Positions 1-12,000 of a stretch of 64,000 nucleotides of DNA are shown here, one piece after another (the first letter of the stretch is position 1; each line of letters opens with the position of its first letter). The notes under the pieces were generated by a model, which saw only the letters and a program-made list of their open reading frames with translations, made no database searches and was not told the DNA's origin. Origin of the DNA: Mugil cephalus (Eukaryota > Chordata > Actinopteri > Mugiliformes > Mugilidae); assembly GCF_022458985.1 (NCBI RefSeq), contig NC_061779.1, positions 17,095,001 to 17,159,000 on the forward strand. The letters run 5' to 3'. The position numbers and the translations under genes were made by a program.

Positions 1-345
1 AAAAAGGATGAAGCTCCCTGTTTAGACTTTCTATGACTGTAGATTGCCTTTGCTATTTAATACACCAGTAACATTTCTTAGACAGTTGACTTCTAGAGAA
101 GGTCTGTGTATGTAACATAAGATGAATCCGTAACTCATGTATGTCTTCCAAAATCTCATATGTATATATAAATATAGTTCCTGTCTCTGATTACTACGAC
201 AGCCTCCTCCCCCAGTCTGGCCACTCCTTTGGCCAGGACTTTTAATGCCACTTGAAGTTTCATTTACACATAAATAATTCTCTTTACTTTTAAATTAATT
301 TTTGCAAATATAAAAAAAAAAACAAAAAAAAACACTGGCACTCAC

Positions 346-3300
346 CAACTTCCAGGGCAAAGTTGACGCGCAGGTCGACGTCCTCAGCCCAGACGTTGTT
401 GGCAGGCTTGGTGTAGAGCACAGGGTAGACACCACGATACAGGTGAGACTGGCGGGCGGCCTGACCACAGCGGGTAACGGCAATGATGGGGGCCCGGGGC
501 CTGTACCTCGCCAGCAAGTGAGCAGACCTGTTGAGAGTACCAAGTGACGTAATTTCCCCTTCTCAATTGAAAAGACAAACGTTTTCAGCAGTTGTAGAAT
601 CACATTATCATTCATGTGAAGTTGTGACTGCATAAAGCGAATGAACGTCAGTTCACTGTTTAGGCTTTTTTTAATTTTTAAGACTTTCAACTACTTGAAA
701 ATTTTTCTAAACTGGTGAGAGTGAACCATAACCTCACAGGAAAACCAAGACTATGAACTGAAAGAGGCTACAATGCTTCGTAGAGTTAAGGGCAGAAGCA
801 GAGTTGATCACGCAAAGCAAGGGCATCCCTTCACATAGTCGTAGGACAGGAGAGGACGTATTAACATCCATACTAAGTATGCTGTAAAACCAGTTTATTT
901 AAGCTGTTATCTTTAAGAACCCAGCTGACTGTTCTGTATCATGTGCTGAGAGGATGAACTCCCAAACGGATAGAGTTAAAATTAACTTGTAAAATGTCAG
1001 GGTTCAGTTCTCAAAAGGTCACGAGTGGAGCACAGATTTTAAAGTGCAGTGAAGGTTGGCACACTTCACACGAGCGGAGGCAGGAAGATGATATAATGCA
1101 CAGTTTCTTCGCCCGCAGTGGGCGATGTGGAGGATAATATGACTCAGAGGTTTTACAGAGAACATCTGCTAGGGGCGTCGTGTTCTCGGAACCTCACCTG
1201 CCAGTCTTGGTGAGCACGATGATGGCGCTGGCGCAGCACTTGAAGGAAGCCTCGACCGTGCCGATGGCGACGGCCTCTGTGGGGTCACGGGTCAGGTGGG
1301 AGGTGCGACGCAGCTCCTCGAACATCTGCCTATGGAACATGGCTGCCTCAGCTTCACGGGCAATCTGTACACGTGAGAAGGAATATTACAGTGGTGTCAC
1401 ACAGCTAATTTTAACTTAGTTTGCATTTTCAAGGACTTAAGAATGAGGGCCGTTACCCTTAGTGCAGAGCTGTTCACACCTGAAAGCAGCACACTGCTGA
1501 GGCGCGAGGTTAAACAACAGCGGCAGCCATGATGTTCAGGGGCTGTTGCTGTTGCTGCAGATTCTCAGACACATGCTGACTGAGAAATACGATCACACTG
1601 TTAAAGCACAATGCAGAACACAGGAGGAGATGTTGTCTGGTAGCAGATGGATGGACTGATGCCACAGGGATACACAAGGCAAGTCGAACAAATACTAAAC
1701 AGGCTGTTAGTAAAACCCGAGATTATACAAGTGATGTGCTCATGATGTCCTCACTGCTTTACATTTCATTCAATATGATCTAGAAAACTCACACCAGAAG
1801 GAAAACTGCATTTTCAGCCTGAACGTGTTCACGTTGAGGCTACTGCTGTAATTTTCTCACTGAACTGACTGAGAAGGTGTGCCCAAACATTCACTACTAA
1901 ACAGAATATTTATCGTGTGAATTTGGGAGCTTTCATCAGCCAACATCAGCAGCCGAGACTCCCATGATTAAAGCACCACAAGCCTCGTATACCTCATACA
2001 CTGACAGAGTTGACTGAATACACAAAGCCACTGTAGCTGCATCAAACAAATGATTCTCAAACCAAATAAACAAACCATGCCGATTACTATGTGTTTATAT
2101 TGTGCACATGTGCTCTGAACAAGACATATGCTTACCATGTGCTGTGTGCGCACAGCCTCCAGGGGATAGTCTCCCTTGGCGGTCTCACCACTCAGCATGA
2201 TGCAGTCATTCCCATCCAGGACGGCGTTGGCAACATCACTGGCCTCAGCGCGAGTGGGGCGGGGTTTCTTGGTCATGCTCTCCAACATCTTAATGTGAAC
2301 AAAAGGACATTCGGTGTCATTTCATGTCTGTAAAGACTATTTTCCTTAGAAAAGGTTACCCTTACATGTGCTCTCCCGTACACATGCTATCACAGACCTG
2401 CGTGGCGCAGATGATGGGTTTGCCGATCCTGTTGCACCTGCCGGTCATCATCTTCTGGGCAATGAAGACCTTCTCTGTTGGGATTTCAATGCCAAGATCC
2501 CCACGGGCAACCATGATGCCATCACTGGCCTCCAGGATCTCATCAAATCTAACAGAAAACAAAACAATTAACAAAGAAACTAAGGCAGGTTCAGCCGCGG
2601 ATGCTGGTAATCCACCCACCTACGCACACCCTCGTGGTTCTCCAGCTTGCTGATGATCTTGATGTCCTTGCCCTTCTCGCCCAGCACTTTCCTGACAGCG
2701 TGAACGTCGGCAGCCTTACGGATGAAGGAGGCGAAGACCATGTCAACACCCTGCTCCACGCCAAACTGCAGGTCCTGAATGTCCTTCTCAGACACAGCAG
2801 GCAAGTCAACGGCAGCTCCGGGCAGGTTGACGCCCTTCTTGCTGCCCAGCATACCGCCATTCTCGATGTTGCACACCAGGAAGTTGCTTCCTTTGGACAC
2901 AAAACACAGGCAAATACAAGGTCAGTTTAACAGCTTTGTGTTCTAGGGCAAGAGAACATGTTACATTTTCAGTATTTCTATTCCAGGTAATTGAAAATTG
3001 GTAGCATGGTGAATAAGTGGGCTGCCAAAAACACAATGAAGACATCTGCAGACTCCACATCCGCTGGACTTGTGTGTAATGTGTAAATGTAGGAGTCGAC
3101 ATGTAGAACTAAGTCCTTCTATCATTAGGCACAAAAACAGACGGACAAGATGAGAACACCTGATGTGTTAGTGTGCTTACCGATTTCTTTAACAACAAGG
3201 GAAATCAGGCCATCATCCACGTAGATGTGACTTCCAGACTCCACAACCTTGGTGATGTTTTTGTAGTCAAGCCACAGAACTTTCTCGTCGCAGTTATCCT

Positions 3301-5280
3301 TGAACTGGTCGTCCAGGGTGAGCTTGATGGTTTCACCCTTCTTCAGCTCAACCTCAGCTGTGCCACTCTAAACGGGACAAGAAGAGAGTTGCTTCGGGAA
3401 AACCTCCAGACAGTTGTTTATTGTCCATAAATCAAAAAAAAAAGAAAAAAAAAAAAAGAATGGCCTCATTAGAGCTTCGGTAATTTGGCAAGTACTCACG
3501 CCCTTGATAAGTCCGGTCCTGATTTCTGGTCCCTTGGTGTCCAGAGCGATGGCCACAGGTCTGTAGTCAACAGATCCTGCCACAAAGCTCTCAGTCGCAT
3601 CACGGACATTCTTGATGGTCTCAGCATGGTACTGTATAATAATTAACAAATGTGATTATTCTGAAAACCCCTTTGTGAATCTATCACTGCATAACAAGAA
3701 AGATATGGATTTCTAATTCTTAATGATGTGGGTTATTTAAATAGAAATAATCTGTAAAACTGTCGAATTCTCCAAACTAAAACGATGTTAGTACAAGAAC
3801 ATGTGGACAAACCTTGTCACACAGATAGCATTGGTTACATAACTATGTGAAGTGAGAATTGCAAGACAACTGCAACTCATTTTTAGCATGATGTTCAGTC
3901 TCACTGTACATAAAAAGACAACACAAGAACAGGTGTGTCAAATAACAAACAACTCTTTCTGATTTCCAACCTAATGTCACGTATATAACTGACATTTACA
4001 TGGATGCATTTACTTATATTTGATGAAAATAAAAAAAATAAAACAAAGTGAGAAATGAAAACTGTTATGTGGATACTGTCTCCTGTCCTTGCTCGAACAC
4101 TGCGGCCTCTCTACATGCCTCCTGGTCGTGCTGTTGCTGTGAGGGCGACTCCTATTTATAGCTGCGCTGACAACTGACACACCAATGAGACAGAGGTCAA
4201 ATTTATTTTTCCCTTCTCCAAACAAATCAGATATTCACCTTGTTGTGACTTTCCGGAGCTATGATCACGACCTGAGTTAAAATTGAGACATTTCTTCCAT
4301 TTGCCAGCGTTGAGCTACGACTCTCAGCAACTGGAATGCTGCTTTGATTTGAGCGACATTGAAAAACAACACTTCACTTAACCTTTTGGGATTCAAATGT
4401 TAACGTGGGTGTTCGTACAACAGCTGATGGCGGATTTCATGGCTCATCCACTCAGGTGACAGTGAAAAGGGAAAAGAGGCATGACTTTTAAAGGCGAGGG
4501 GTCAGTAGTTTAAGGTCGGCCAAAGAACTGGCCGCAATGCAGCTGGCTCACAAGCTACAACATGGACCCGGCAGTGAAGGAGCAAGTACGAGCTGATAGA
4601 TCACATTACAAAAAAAGTTACCAGGCCACAAGAGTAATGTCACACTGCCTGCTGCTGCTGCTGCTGCTGCTGTAAGGGGTGAATCCTCATTTACTGATAG
4701 GCTTGCAGGGGTTCAATGAAACTGCTGCTGCTCTGTTCAGTCTGGATTCAAACTCTCAGTCTTGTTACATTGTTAGAAATGCCCTTATCTGTGATGTTAC
4801 AGCAGGTCAGATGAAAGTTGTTGGTGAAGCGTCTGCTTTGACATTATCATTTTCAGCTTATGGGATCAAAATTTCACGCATTTCTCATCCTTAACTCACT
4901 TCATGTGTTCCGTGAGAGAAGTTCATTCTTGCAATGTTCATCCCAGACTTGATCATTTCCTTGGCCATCTCCACAGACCGGGAGGCAGGTCCTGAATCGG
5001 GACAGTACGTGAATAGATAAAGACACAGTGGCTAAATGGCATTTACTGCTAGGTAAACGTTTCAAACATTAATCATTGGATTATTAGTGTAAAGAGAGCA
5101 GATTAATGGGCCTGGGCAATGTGTCTGACCGATTGTGCAGACGATGCCGGTGTTGCGAGACACGGTCGGTTCGGAGTCGATGTCCAGCAGGCACAAGTGC
5201 TCAAGGAAGGTGTCTGCCATGGCAGCGTGCAGCTGCTGGCCGCTCAGGATGGAAGAGCCTGCATCCTTTGCCTTCGACAT
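346..5280 (-). CDS. pkm: Pyruvate kinase, muscle type (partial, last exon outside window)
   Basis: Glycolytic enzyme converting phosphoenolpyruvate and ADP to pyruvate and ATP in the cytosol, as a tetramer. Coding exons on the minus strand: 5280-5130, 4991-4900, 3631-3500, 3367-3181, 2890-2620, 2548-2398, 2288-2136, 1364-1198, 527-346. From the second on, lengths are 92, 132, 187, 271, 151, 153, 167 and 182 nt, which matches the human PKM exon sizes as I recall them. The start MSKAKDAG aligns with human MSKPHSEAG, and [12 protein letters not shown] follows. Active-site blocks are visible: [24 protein letters not shown] and [11 protein letters not shown]. About 495 codons are present; the C-terminal ~35 residues (human ...TNTMRVVPVP) lie left of base 1. 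The 167-nt exon is the one that is duplicated in mammals (M1/M2); here I see only one copy, M2-like in its second half ([16 protein letters not shown]). Whether this is teleost pkma or pkmb cannot be decided here. Confidence 0.96.
528..1197. other. pkm intron before the 182-nt exon
   Basis: Intron between the 182-nt and 167-nt exons. I looked on the minus strand for a second copy of the 167-nt alternative exon (IAREAEAA start, TSGR-like end) and saw none. No other element recognised. Confidence 0.5.
4649..4673. repeat. (CTG)8 microsatellite in pkm intron
   Basis: Eight uninterrupted CTG/GCT units within the pkm intron between the 132-nt and 92-nt exons. No coding role. Confidence 0.85.
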
Positions 5281-5956
5281 GACTGGATCTGTGTCTTTAG
5301 AAAAGTCTTATGAAGACAGAGAAAGAAACAAGACAGATGACCAATGAGTGCCTATTGACATCAACAAAAATGGTGTAACACAGTAGCTTTTCACAGCCAA
5401 GACGAAGTTACATAGACAATGAAATGTCACGAAACAATGTGGCAGCCAACTCAGACAGTACGTATGAACACAAACTGAATGGAAAGTGTGGATTACTTTT
5501 AAGCCTCTTGCAGCAGCGACCACAGTCAGTGGCTGCTTTACTGGACCCTCTCACATTCCAACAGAAGTTTATGTGCAGCCAAAGAAGAGGAGCAAGAAGG
5601 GTCTCTATGTATAGAAGCTAATAAACTCTCAACAAAAGTCTTCTTGAAATATAAATTTCCCCAAAGAAAATATAAAAAAATAAAAATGCTATTCATTGTT
5701 TACCCAGGACACTTAGTCACATAGTCAGTTGAGTTCCTATGATATCATTAATTTAAGATGATATAAAACTTTCTTGAACGCAGTGTTAAAGCTGCACAAA
5801 ATTATAAATAGAAGAACTGTACACAAATTAGTCAGAGAGTGACAGAGTTTAGTTTTCACAGACTAACTGCAAACTGGCACAGCAGATAGCATATTAGTAT
5901 ATTTTAAATATCCTCTAACTATGAACATATAGTTCAGTCTACTTCCTGTGACTCAC

Positions 5957-6085
5957 CTACTGGGTGAACTTTGCAGGGACCAAGGCGGTGACGGTCGGAG
6001 CCGGAGCGACACGTTTTATTCCTTAAACTGACCGGGACTACTTTCCTGAGGGACCACCACCCGGCAACACAAAATATAGGGCGCG
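5957..6085 (-). promoter_or_regulatory. pkm: pkm non-coding first exon and core promoter
   Basis: On the minus strand a strong donor (GTAG|GTGAGT) ends a non-coding exon at 5957. Its acceptor partner lies near 5288-5294, just upstream of the ATG at 5280. A TATA-like CCTATATTTT occurs at about 6070-6080, which would put the transcription start roughly at 6045. The exon and promoter are GC-rich compared with the flanks. The start site is inferred. Confidence 0.55.
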
Positions 6086-9000
6086 ACAGTCGAGGCAAAA
6101 GTCGCTGTTTGAAGAGCCAGAAGGAGGTACATTCCCCCACCATTTATACGCACTTTATTTAAAGCCCTGTGTTCCGGTAAACTAACAGACGGTTGTCAAT
6201 TCTTAGTTATTCAAGTTATGTATGGCGCACGTGCCAGATTTGTTGGCCTGGCCAATCACAGAGCTCTGCGCTGGTAATTAAACATGAACTTGACATCAGC
6301 AACAGTTAATGGTGATTTATTCATGCTAAAATCATAAAGATCAAGGAACCTAATAAGGACATAAAGTGGCTGGTGATGCTACTTTTAAAATATACTATGA
6401 ATTTATCTTATCTCACCTTATTCTGCTCATATGATCTATCACCACATTTTTATTTTTATTATTATTATTATTTCTTATTCATTCGAAGGACCATTGAGTG
6501 ACTCAGTCATATGATATATTGCAACTCTAGATGTAGCCTACCTACACTTTTTTATATATAGGTATACTGTATATATAAATATAAATAGATACTTGTGACC
6601 TCTGGCCTTTGACCACCACCCTTTATCCCACTTAAACTCTCTCTTACACAAACCTGTAGCCTTATGTTTACTTCAAGTCAGCAAAATCTGTAAATGAGGC
6701 AAATGGAAAAAAAATATGATCAGTCAACTGTCTTCATGTGGTGGGGTAAAGAACTACAAGAGCCAACACTTGATCTGGCCCTTTTAAGTTTCTCTTTGAC
6801 AATCCCGTCCATAATCTTCTAGTATTAATCATATTGATACCGTACACTCAACATTCAGAATGGCAGACAGGTCAGGTGAGTTTGTGCACTGTACTTCTAT
6901 GTCAGCAATTCATTTTATGGATGCTCAATAATCTTCAAATGACAGTATTGTCATTTGAAGATAACGTTCATCCTATTTGTGTGTGTGCATGTATGTACAT
7001 ACTTATGCATTCATTAAATGGTCTATGAGCTCAGCGGGGATGTTGGAGTTTCTGCAGCTCCAGTAGCTGTCAGTGTTATAGGGAAGGTGCAGTCAAGCTG
7101 AAAATTATGACAGCTGACGAGTTGATAGCAACAATATATTTTTGCACATTTAATATCAAACTGCTTATAAATATATATGTGTTGTTCACTTTGTGTTCTT
7201 TTTTAAGCTCAACCATAAAGCTGCAGATAAAATGTCCAGAGAGTGTAAAACAGGTTATTAAAGATGGAATCTCTGTAAGTGTTTGTGATCTTCAGAGCTG
7301 TTTAATAAGGTGCACATTAGGAATCACTGCTGAATATTCTCACAGAGTGAAACACGTAGATAACTCTGACTGCAAAATGACCCTAACTGATGGAAAGCTG
7401 GCTTAATTAGAGAAAATCCACAGATTTGATTGTTAAAGACGGAATATAAAGTTCCACATGAGACATTTGTATATAAATAACTGTGTGTTAAATGTACCAA
7501 CTGTCTCAGCTGGTGCAAAGTGTTGGGCCCAAAATCAAAGAAGATTCGAAGTAGTGTCTTCACACAGCGAAACCAAGTGTACTCAAAATATAAATTAAAA
7601 AAAGAATCAGCTCAGAAAATCTAAGTATCCATTTAACTCATACAGAAAACATCTATAGTTCAGTGAGTCACACTGAGACACATGACTGACTCTCTCTCTC
7701 TCAACATCTCAGCAGCAGCTCTCTCTTGTGGACGACCAGCTGAACTGTCATAGACTTTTTTTTCTGTCATGTGCATATAAAATGATACTGCGAATTAGCG
7801 ATTAACTGATTTCTTTCACCTCATTTCCTGATGAATTCTCAGTGTTGCACGTTTGCTCTCATCAACAGGTGCAGCAGGTCAGCAAAAAAGGAGCGGCTGG
7901 GAAATCTGATCTTCACAGTGAACCTGTGTGTTTTATCTTGCAGGCTTAGCAGATAAAAAAAACCTGAGAGTTATGATATAACAGTAGATGTATAAAATCA
8001 GATTGTGGGTGGATGCAACACAAAAGTGCAACATTTAAATCAATAGCCCTGCAGCAAATAATCCCTTTGTGGTGCTCATGATGTTCTGCCGACACTGTCT
8101 GACACTGGTTGACTCAGCTGAGCAGGAACTGCCGATGTGTTTGTCTTCGGTTGCTTTATATTCTGCATTGTTCACAAACAGCCGTGAACACGGCTGTATT
8201 TAGAATGAAGTTCAGAGATTTGTGATATTGTGCCCATCCCCTATAAATACACTAACACCCACGCATGTCTAAGTGGATTACCCTGAGAAAAGCACTTGTT
8301 AAGAGAAGACCTGCACAGATGTATGCAGTCCTGGAAGTGTCTAATCTGACCAGACTGCAGAGCAGCAGGCGACTGCTAACAAGGGTAACTGCCGATTAAG
8401 GTCAGGCTGCAACACTGCAGACAGACAGGAAGACTAATAAATGCCAAACATCACCCGTGCAGCCATCCTTCAAGTCTGCCAGCAGGGATCTTTGTTCTTA
8501 TCGGGATCTCAAACAGCCAGACTTTCCAAGAGTCTGGAGGATGCTATGATACATGGGGCTGTTCGGTTAATCTCTTTTAATAAGGACACTGTAATAAATG
8601 ACCACACACAAGAGTTGACACGGGATACTAAGAGACAAGGGCTGCATAAAGCGCCGCACGAAAACATTGGTCTCCTCTCTCTGGACCGGGTTCAGCTGAT
8701 CAGTCTCTGCAGCCAGTCACGTGACCCAGAAGTCAGACTGAACATGTGGGACTTCCTGCTGTTCAAAGCAGAGGGCGAGAGGACGGCTAAACCCAGAGAG
8801 CAAGCTGAGCAATCCAACAGGAATATTCACTTCTAACTTATCTAATTAAGTCTAATTAGCTATTTTTAAATGTTTATTCTCTTGAAATATGTGGAGGCTC
8901 ATAAAGCAAAGGTAAGGGTTTTATTTTGTGCCTTATTGTTAACACAGCTTTACGAGACAAACATTTTGATTTAAAGTTTTGTTTACTCAAATTTAGTTAA

Positions 9001-9087
9001 ACTGATGAAGCTGCCGGTTTTGTCTCCAGCATCGTGTTTAATTGTTTCAGTCACGGGGGAGTAGAGAAGAGCTAAAGAACTGAACAC
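6086..9087. other. Intergenic spacer between pkm and parp6
   Basis: Divergent spacer, AT-rich, with short ATT and TA-rich runs near 6440-6580. A 131-codon open frame at 8441-8836 lacks recognisable motifs and is not called a gene. The 5' non-coding exon of parp6 must lie at the right end, just before 9088. Otherwise I see nothing definite. Confidence 0.5.
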
Positions 9088-12000
9088 ATGGTGAGTGTAT
9101 CCAAACAACCCCCCTGGGTTTATGCAAAATTATTATGCGGAGAAAGTTTGGATTGTCTTGGACAAAGACATTGTGGGTGACTGTGATAGATTTCACTATT
9201 CTACTGAACAATTAATTAATTGGTAGACGAACTGATGATGAATTTATTGTGTGCAGTAGATGCTCTGTTGAAAACTACAACATGGTTATCTGACTGTTGG
9301 GGTGAACAGGAGGAACAAATGAACCGCGTGAATTAGACGATCTTTTGATTAACAGCTTTTCCCATCGACTCCACAGGAGACTGAGTGGCAGCGGTGGACG
9401 GAGAGTCTGAGTGATGAGGACAGCGACTCAGACGAGATCCCGTACGGAAACCAAGTAAACATCCAATTCAGTTTTTCTACGAGACCCTGTAGTGTCTGAA
9501 ATAACATCTCAGCAACACAAAGACCTAAAGTGAAGGAGTTGTTGCACATCTAGATACAATATAAAGGCACAATTTATGATATGCCTACTGGATCTTTTGG
9601 CTTTGTCAATGTGAAGCTGTTTTTAAGCGATTTCCAACATGATCGTGTGGATGTATGGGCAGATACAGGCACATTGTAATACAGGTCTTCATTGATGTAT
9701 GTGTCTAAAATTATCCATAAACAAGCAATTTAAAAAATGGCTATACATGCATAAAATACTGGATCCTCCCATGACATGATGGGACTAATAGCCCCCGTCT
9801 GAGCTATTGTTGAAAGAAAATGTGTGAGTGGTTTAATCCCCCGCCCCCCCGTCTAGACCATAAGGTAGTGTATCAGTGTTTGTCTTGGCAGGAGAGCTGT
9901 GCCACTGACCTGTGTCACCACCCCCAGCTTGACGCAGACATTGAAGCAGTCAGGACTTTGTATTCAGTCTCTGCAGTCTCTGTCAGGTGAATGTCTTTTT
10001 CTTCGTCATGGTCTTTGAATGAAAGGATCCCTGACAACTTTTCTTTTTCTATCTTTTCCGGTAGGGAGTACGGCTCCATTGATGATGTGGATGTTGACTT
10101 AAACATCAATGTCGGCTTTTTGGAAGTAAGTTACATTTACGTTACTCACAGCTGTGATGCACAGTTTACATATACTTGTTAGGGGTTCACACATACAGTG
10201 TAACAGCAGCACTGAGGGTTTTATACAATATTCCAAAATCATCATCCACATCCGAGTAGCTTCTTCAGGAAGCTCTTCCCGCCGGTCTCTAAGAAGTGAG
10301 GAAGCTACTCGGATGAGTGGTGAAACGCTTTCTCAAGTCTCTAAGTGTCCAGTTGTCTGGAAGACTGAGAACCTTCACATATGCATGTTTGGTTGATTTA
10401 ATCTGTTGTGAAATAAAGACAGATATAATATGGTGAAAACACACCATATTTTTAACTGAATGCATCTTAACAATCAGCTTCTACCACTTTGGTGCTTGGA
10501 TGCTAGACCAAAAACAGTACAGTTATGAAGGTGGATTCATCTTGTGAGGGCAGGTCACATATTTCCAGTTAACCTGAAATATGGACTTTTGGGATGGTAG
10601 TTTGCCAATACTGCCAATACTGCACCTCAAAACTCCCTCTGTTGTGTGGATATTGTTGTGTTATTACCAGAACATGCAGTCACATCCGAGACGTAACTTT
10701 CTGTCTGACACTTTGATATTGTCCGGATGATTTCTGGAGTAATATTGTTCCCTCTGTTCTTGGGGGTAAGATAAGGCACAATCTGATGAACATGTCTTTA
10801 TTTATAATTCATCCATTATCTGTTGGAGTTGCACTCTGTTCCAAGTGTCACTGTGTGAGAGATGGGGTACACCCTGGACATGATACTAGTGTATCATATT
10901 GCCACCATAGTACACTCTGAAAAGTGTATTTGTGTAATAGTTAAAGTAGTGTAATGTTTTGCACAAGTCTTTTCTGCTTTAGTCATGGCAGTGTACTTGA
11001 AATTATGCTTATTCTTGTTCAAGTCAAAGCGTGTGAGTTAAGTTTCTTAACATTTCGTTTATTTGTGTGCCTGATGTCAGGCCTTTTTTTTTTTTTTTGG
11101 CCAAATGTCTTTTTTATGTAGTTAGTTTTTATTTAGTTTAAAGGAATTTCTCCCTCATTTGATTAATATACTGAACATTGTCTTCAAACACACTTAAGCT
11201 ACACTACAATTGCTCCTTTGGGTCAAGAAATGTCAATGTGTCATGTTCTGTGTTTAGCACTGACGACTCCCAGTGAGAAGGTCCGGGTTCAAGTCCAGCT
11301 TGGACCTTTCTGGATGGCGTTTACATGTTCTGTTAGGTTGATTCTAACACACCATAAATAGACACTTTATTCGTCTCTAGGCGTGAGTGTGCATGGTTGT
11401 CTGTCTCTGTGTTAGCCCTGTGTCAGACTGACGACCTGTCCAGGGTGAACCCGATGACTGTAAACGCTACCTTTCCTGAAACCATACTTTTAGGTTGTTA
11501 AGCAACAGCATTTACAAATAACTGAGTTGCAAACATTAAAAACTTCTAAGGGGATGAGCCTTAAATTTAAGTTGAATTAATGTAAACTGTTGATTTCAGA
11601 TTATTAAAATGTATCTGACTCAAATTAATTGTTAACCTAACTTGCAAACTTAAGTTGAAAAAACTTAATTAAATTGTGTGTTACCAATTGAAGTAATTTT
11701 TTTTAAGTTGGTCCAACAATTTTCTTTTTTTCCATGTAAGACAAGTAACCATTTGCACTCAAATGCATGTCTATGGCCCGTTTAGAATCACTGCTTGACC
11801 TAACGAGCATGTCTTTGGACTGTGGGAGGTTGGAGTACCTGAAGAAAACACACACAAGCATTGAACTCAGCTTAGATAAAAACCAGATGACCATCAGGCT
11901 CAAGTGCTTTTGCCATTTGTTGTGGTACAAACATATCGTATTTACACAAGAAGCCAACCCCGTATATTTTGTGTCAAGCATGGTGTCTGTGAATATAAAC

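Noticed and set aside
1-345. Last coding exon of pkm
   Set aside because: Looked for the conserved C terminus (TNTMRVVPVP, GDVVIVLTGW) on the minus strand and did not find it; it must lie outside the window.
8441-8836. 131-codon plus-strand open frame between pkm and parp6
   Set aside because: No recognisable domain, no splice partners, composition like the surrounding spacer; consistent with chance.
11250-11300. Possible tRNA gene (A- and B-box-like sequences)
   Set aside because: No cloverleaf acceptor stem; the flanks match a fish short interspersed repeat, so the boxes belong to a SINE-like head.
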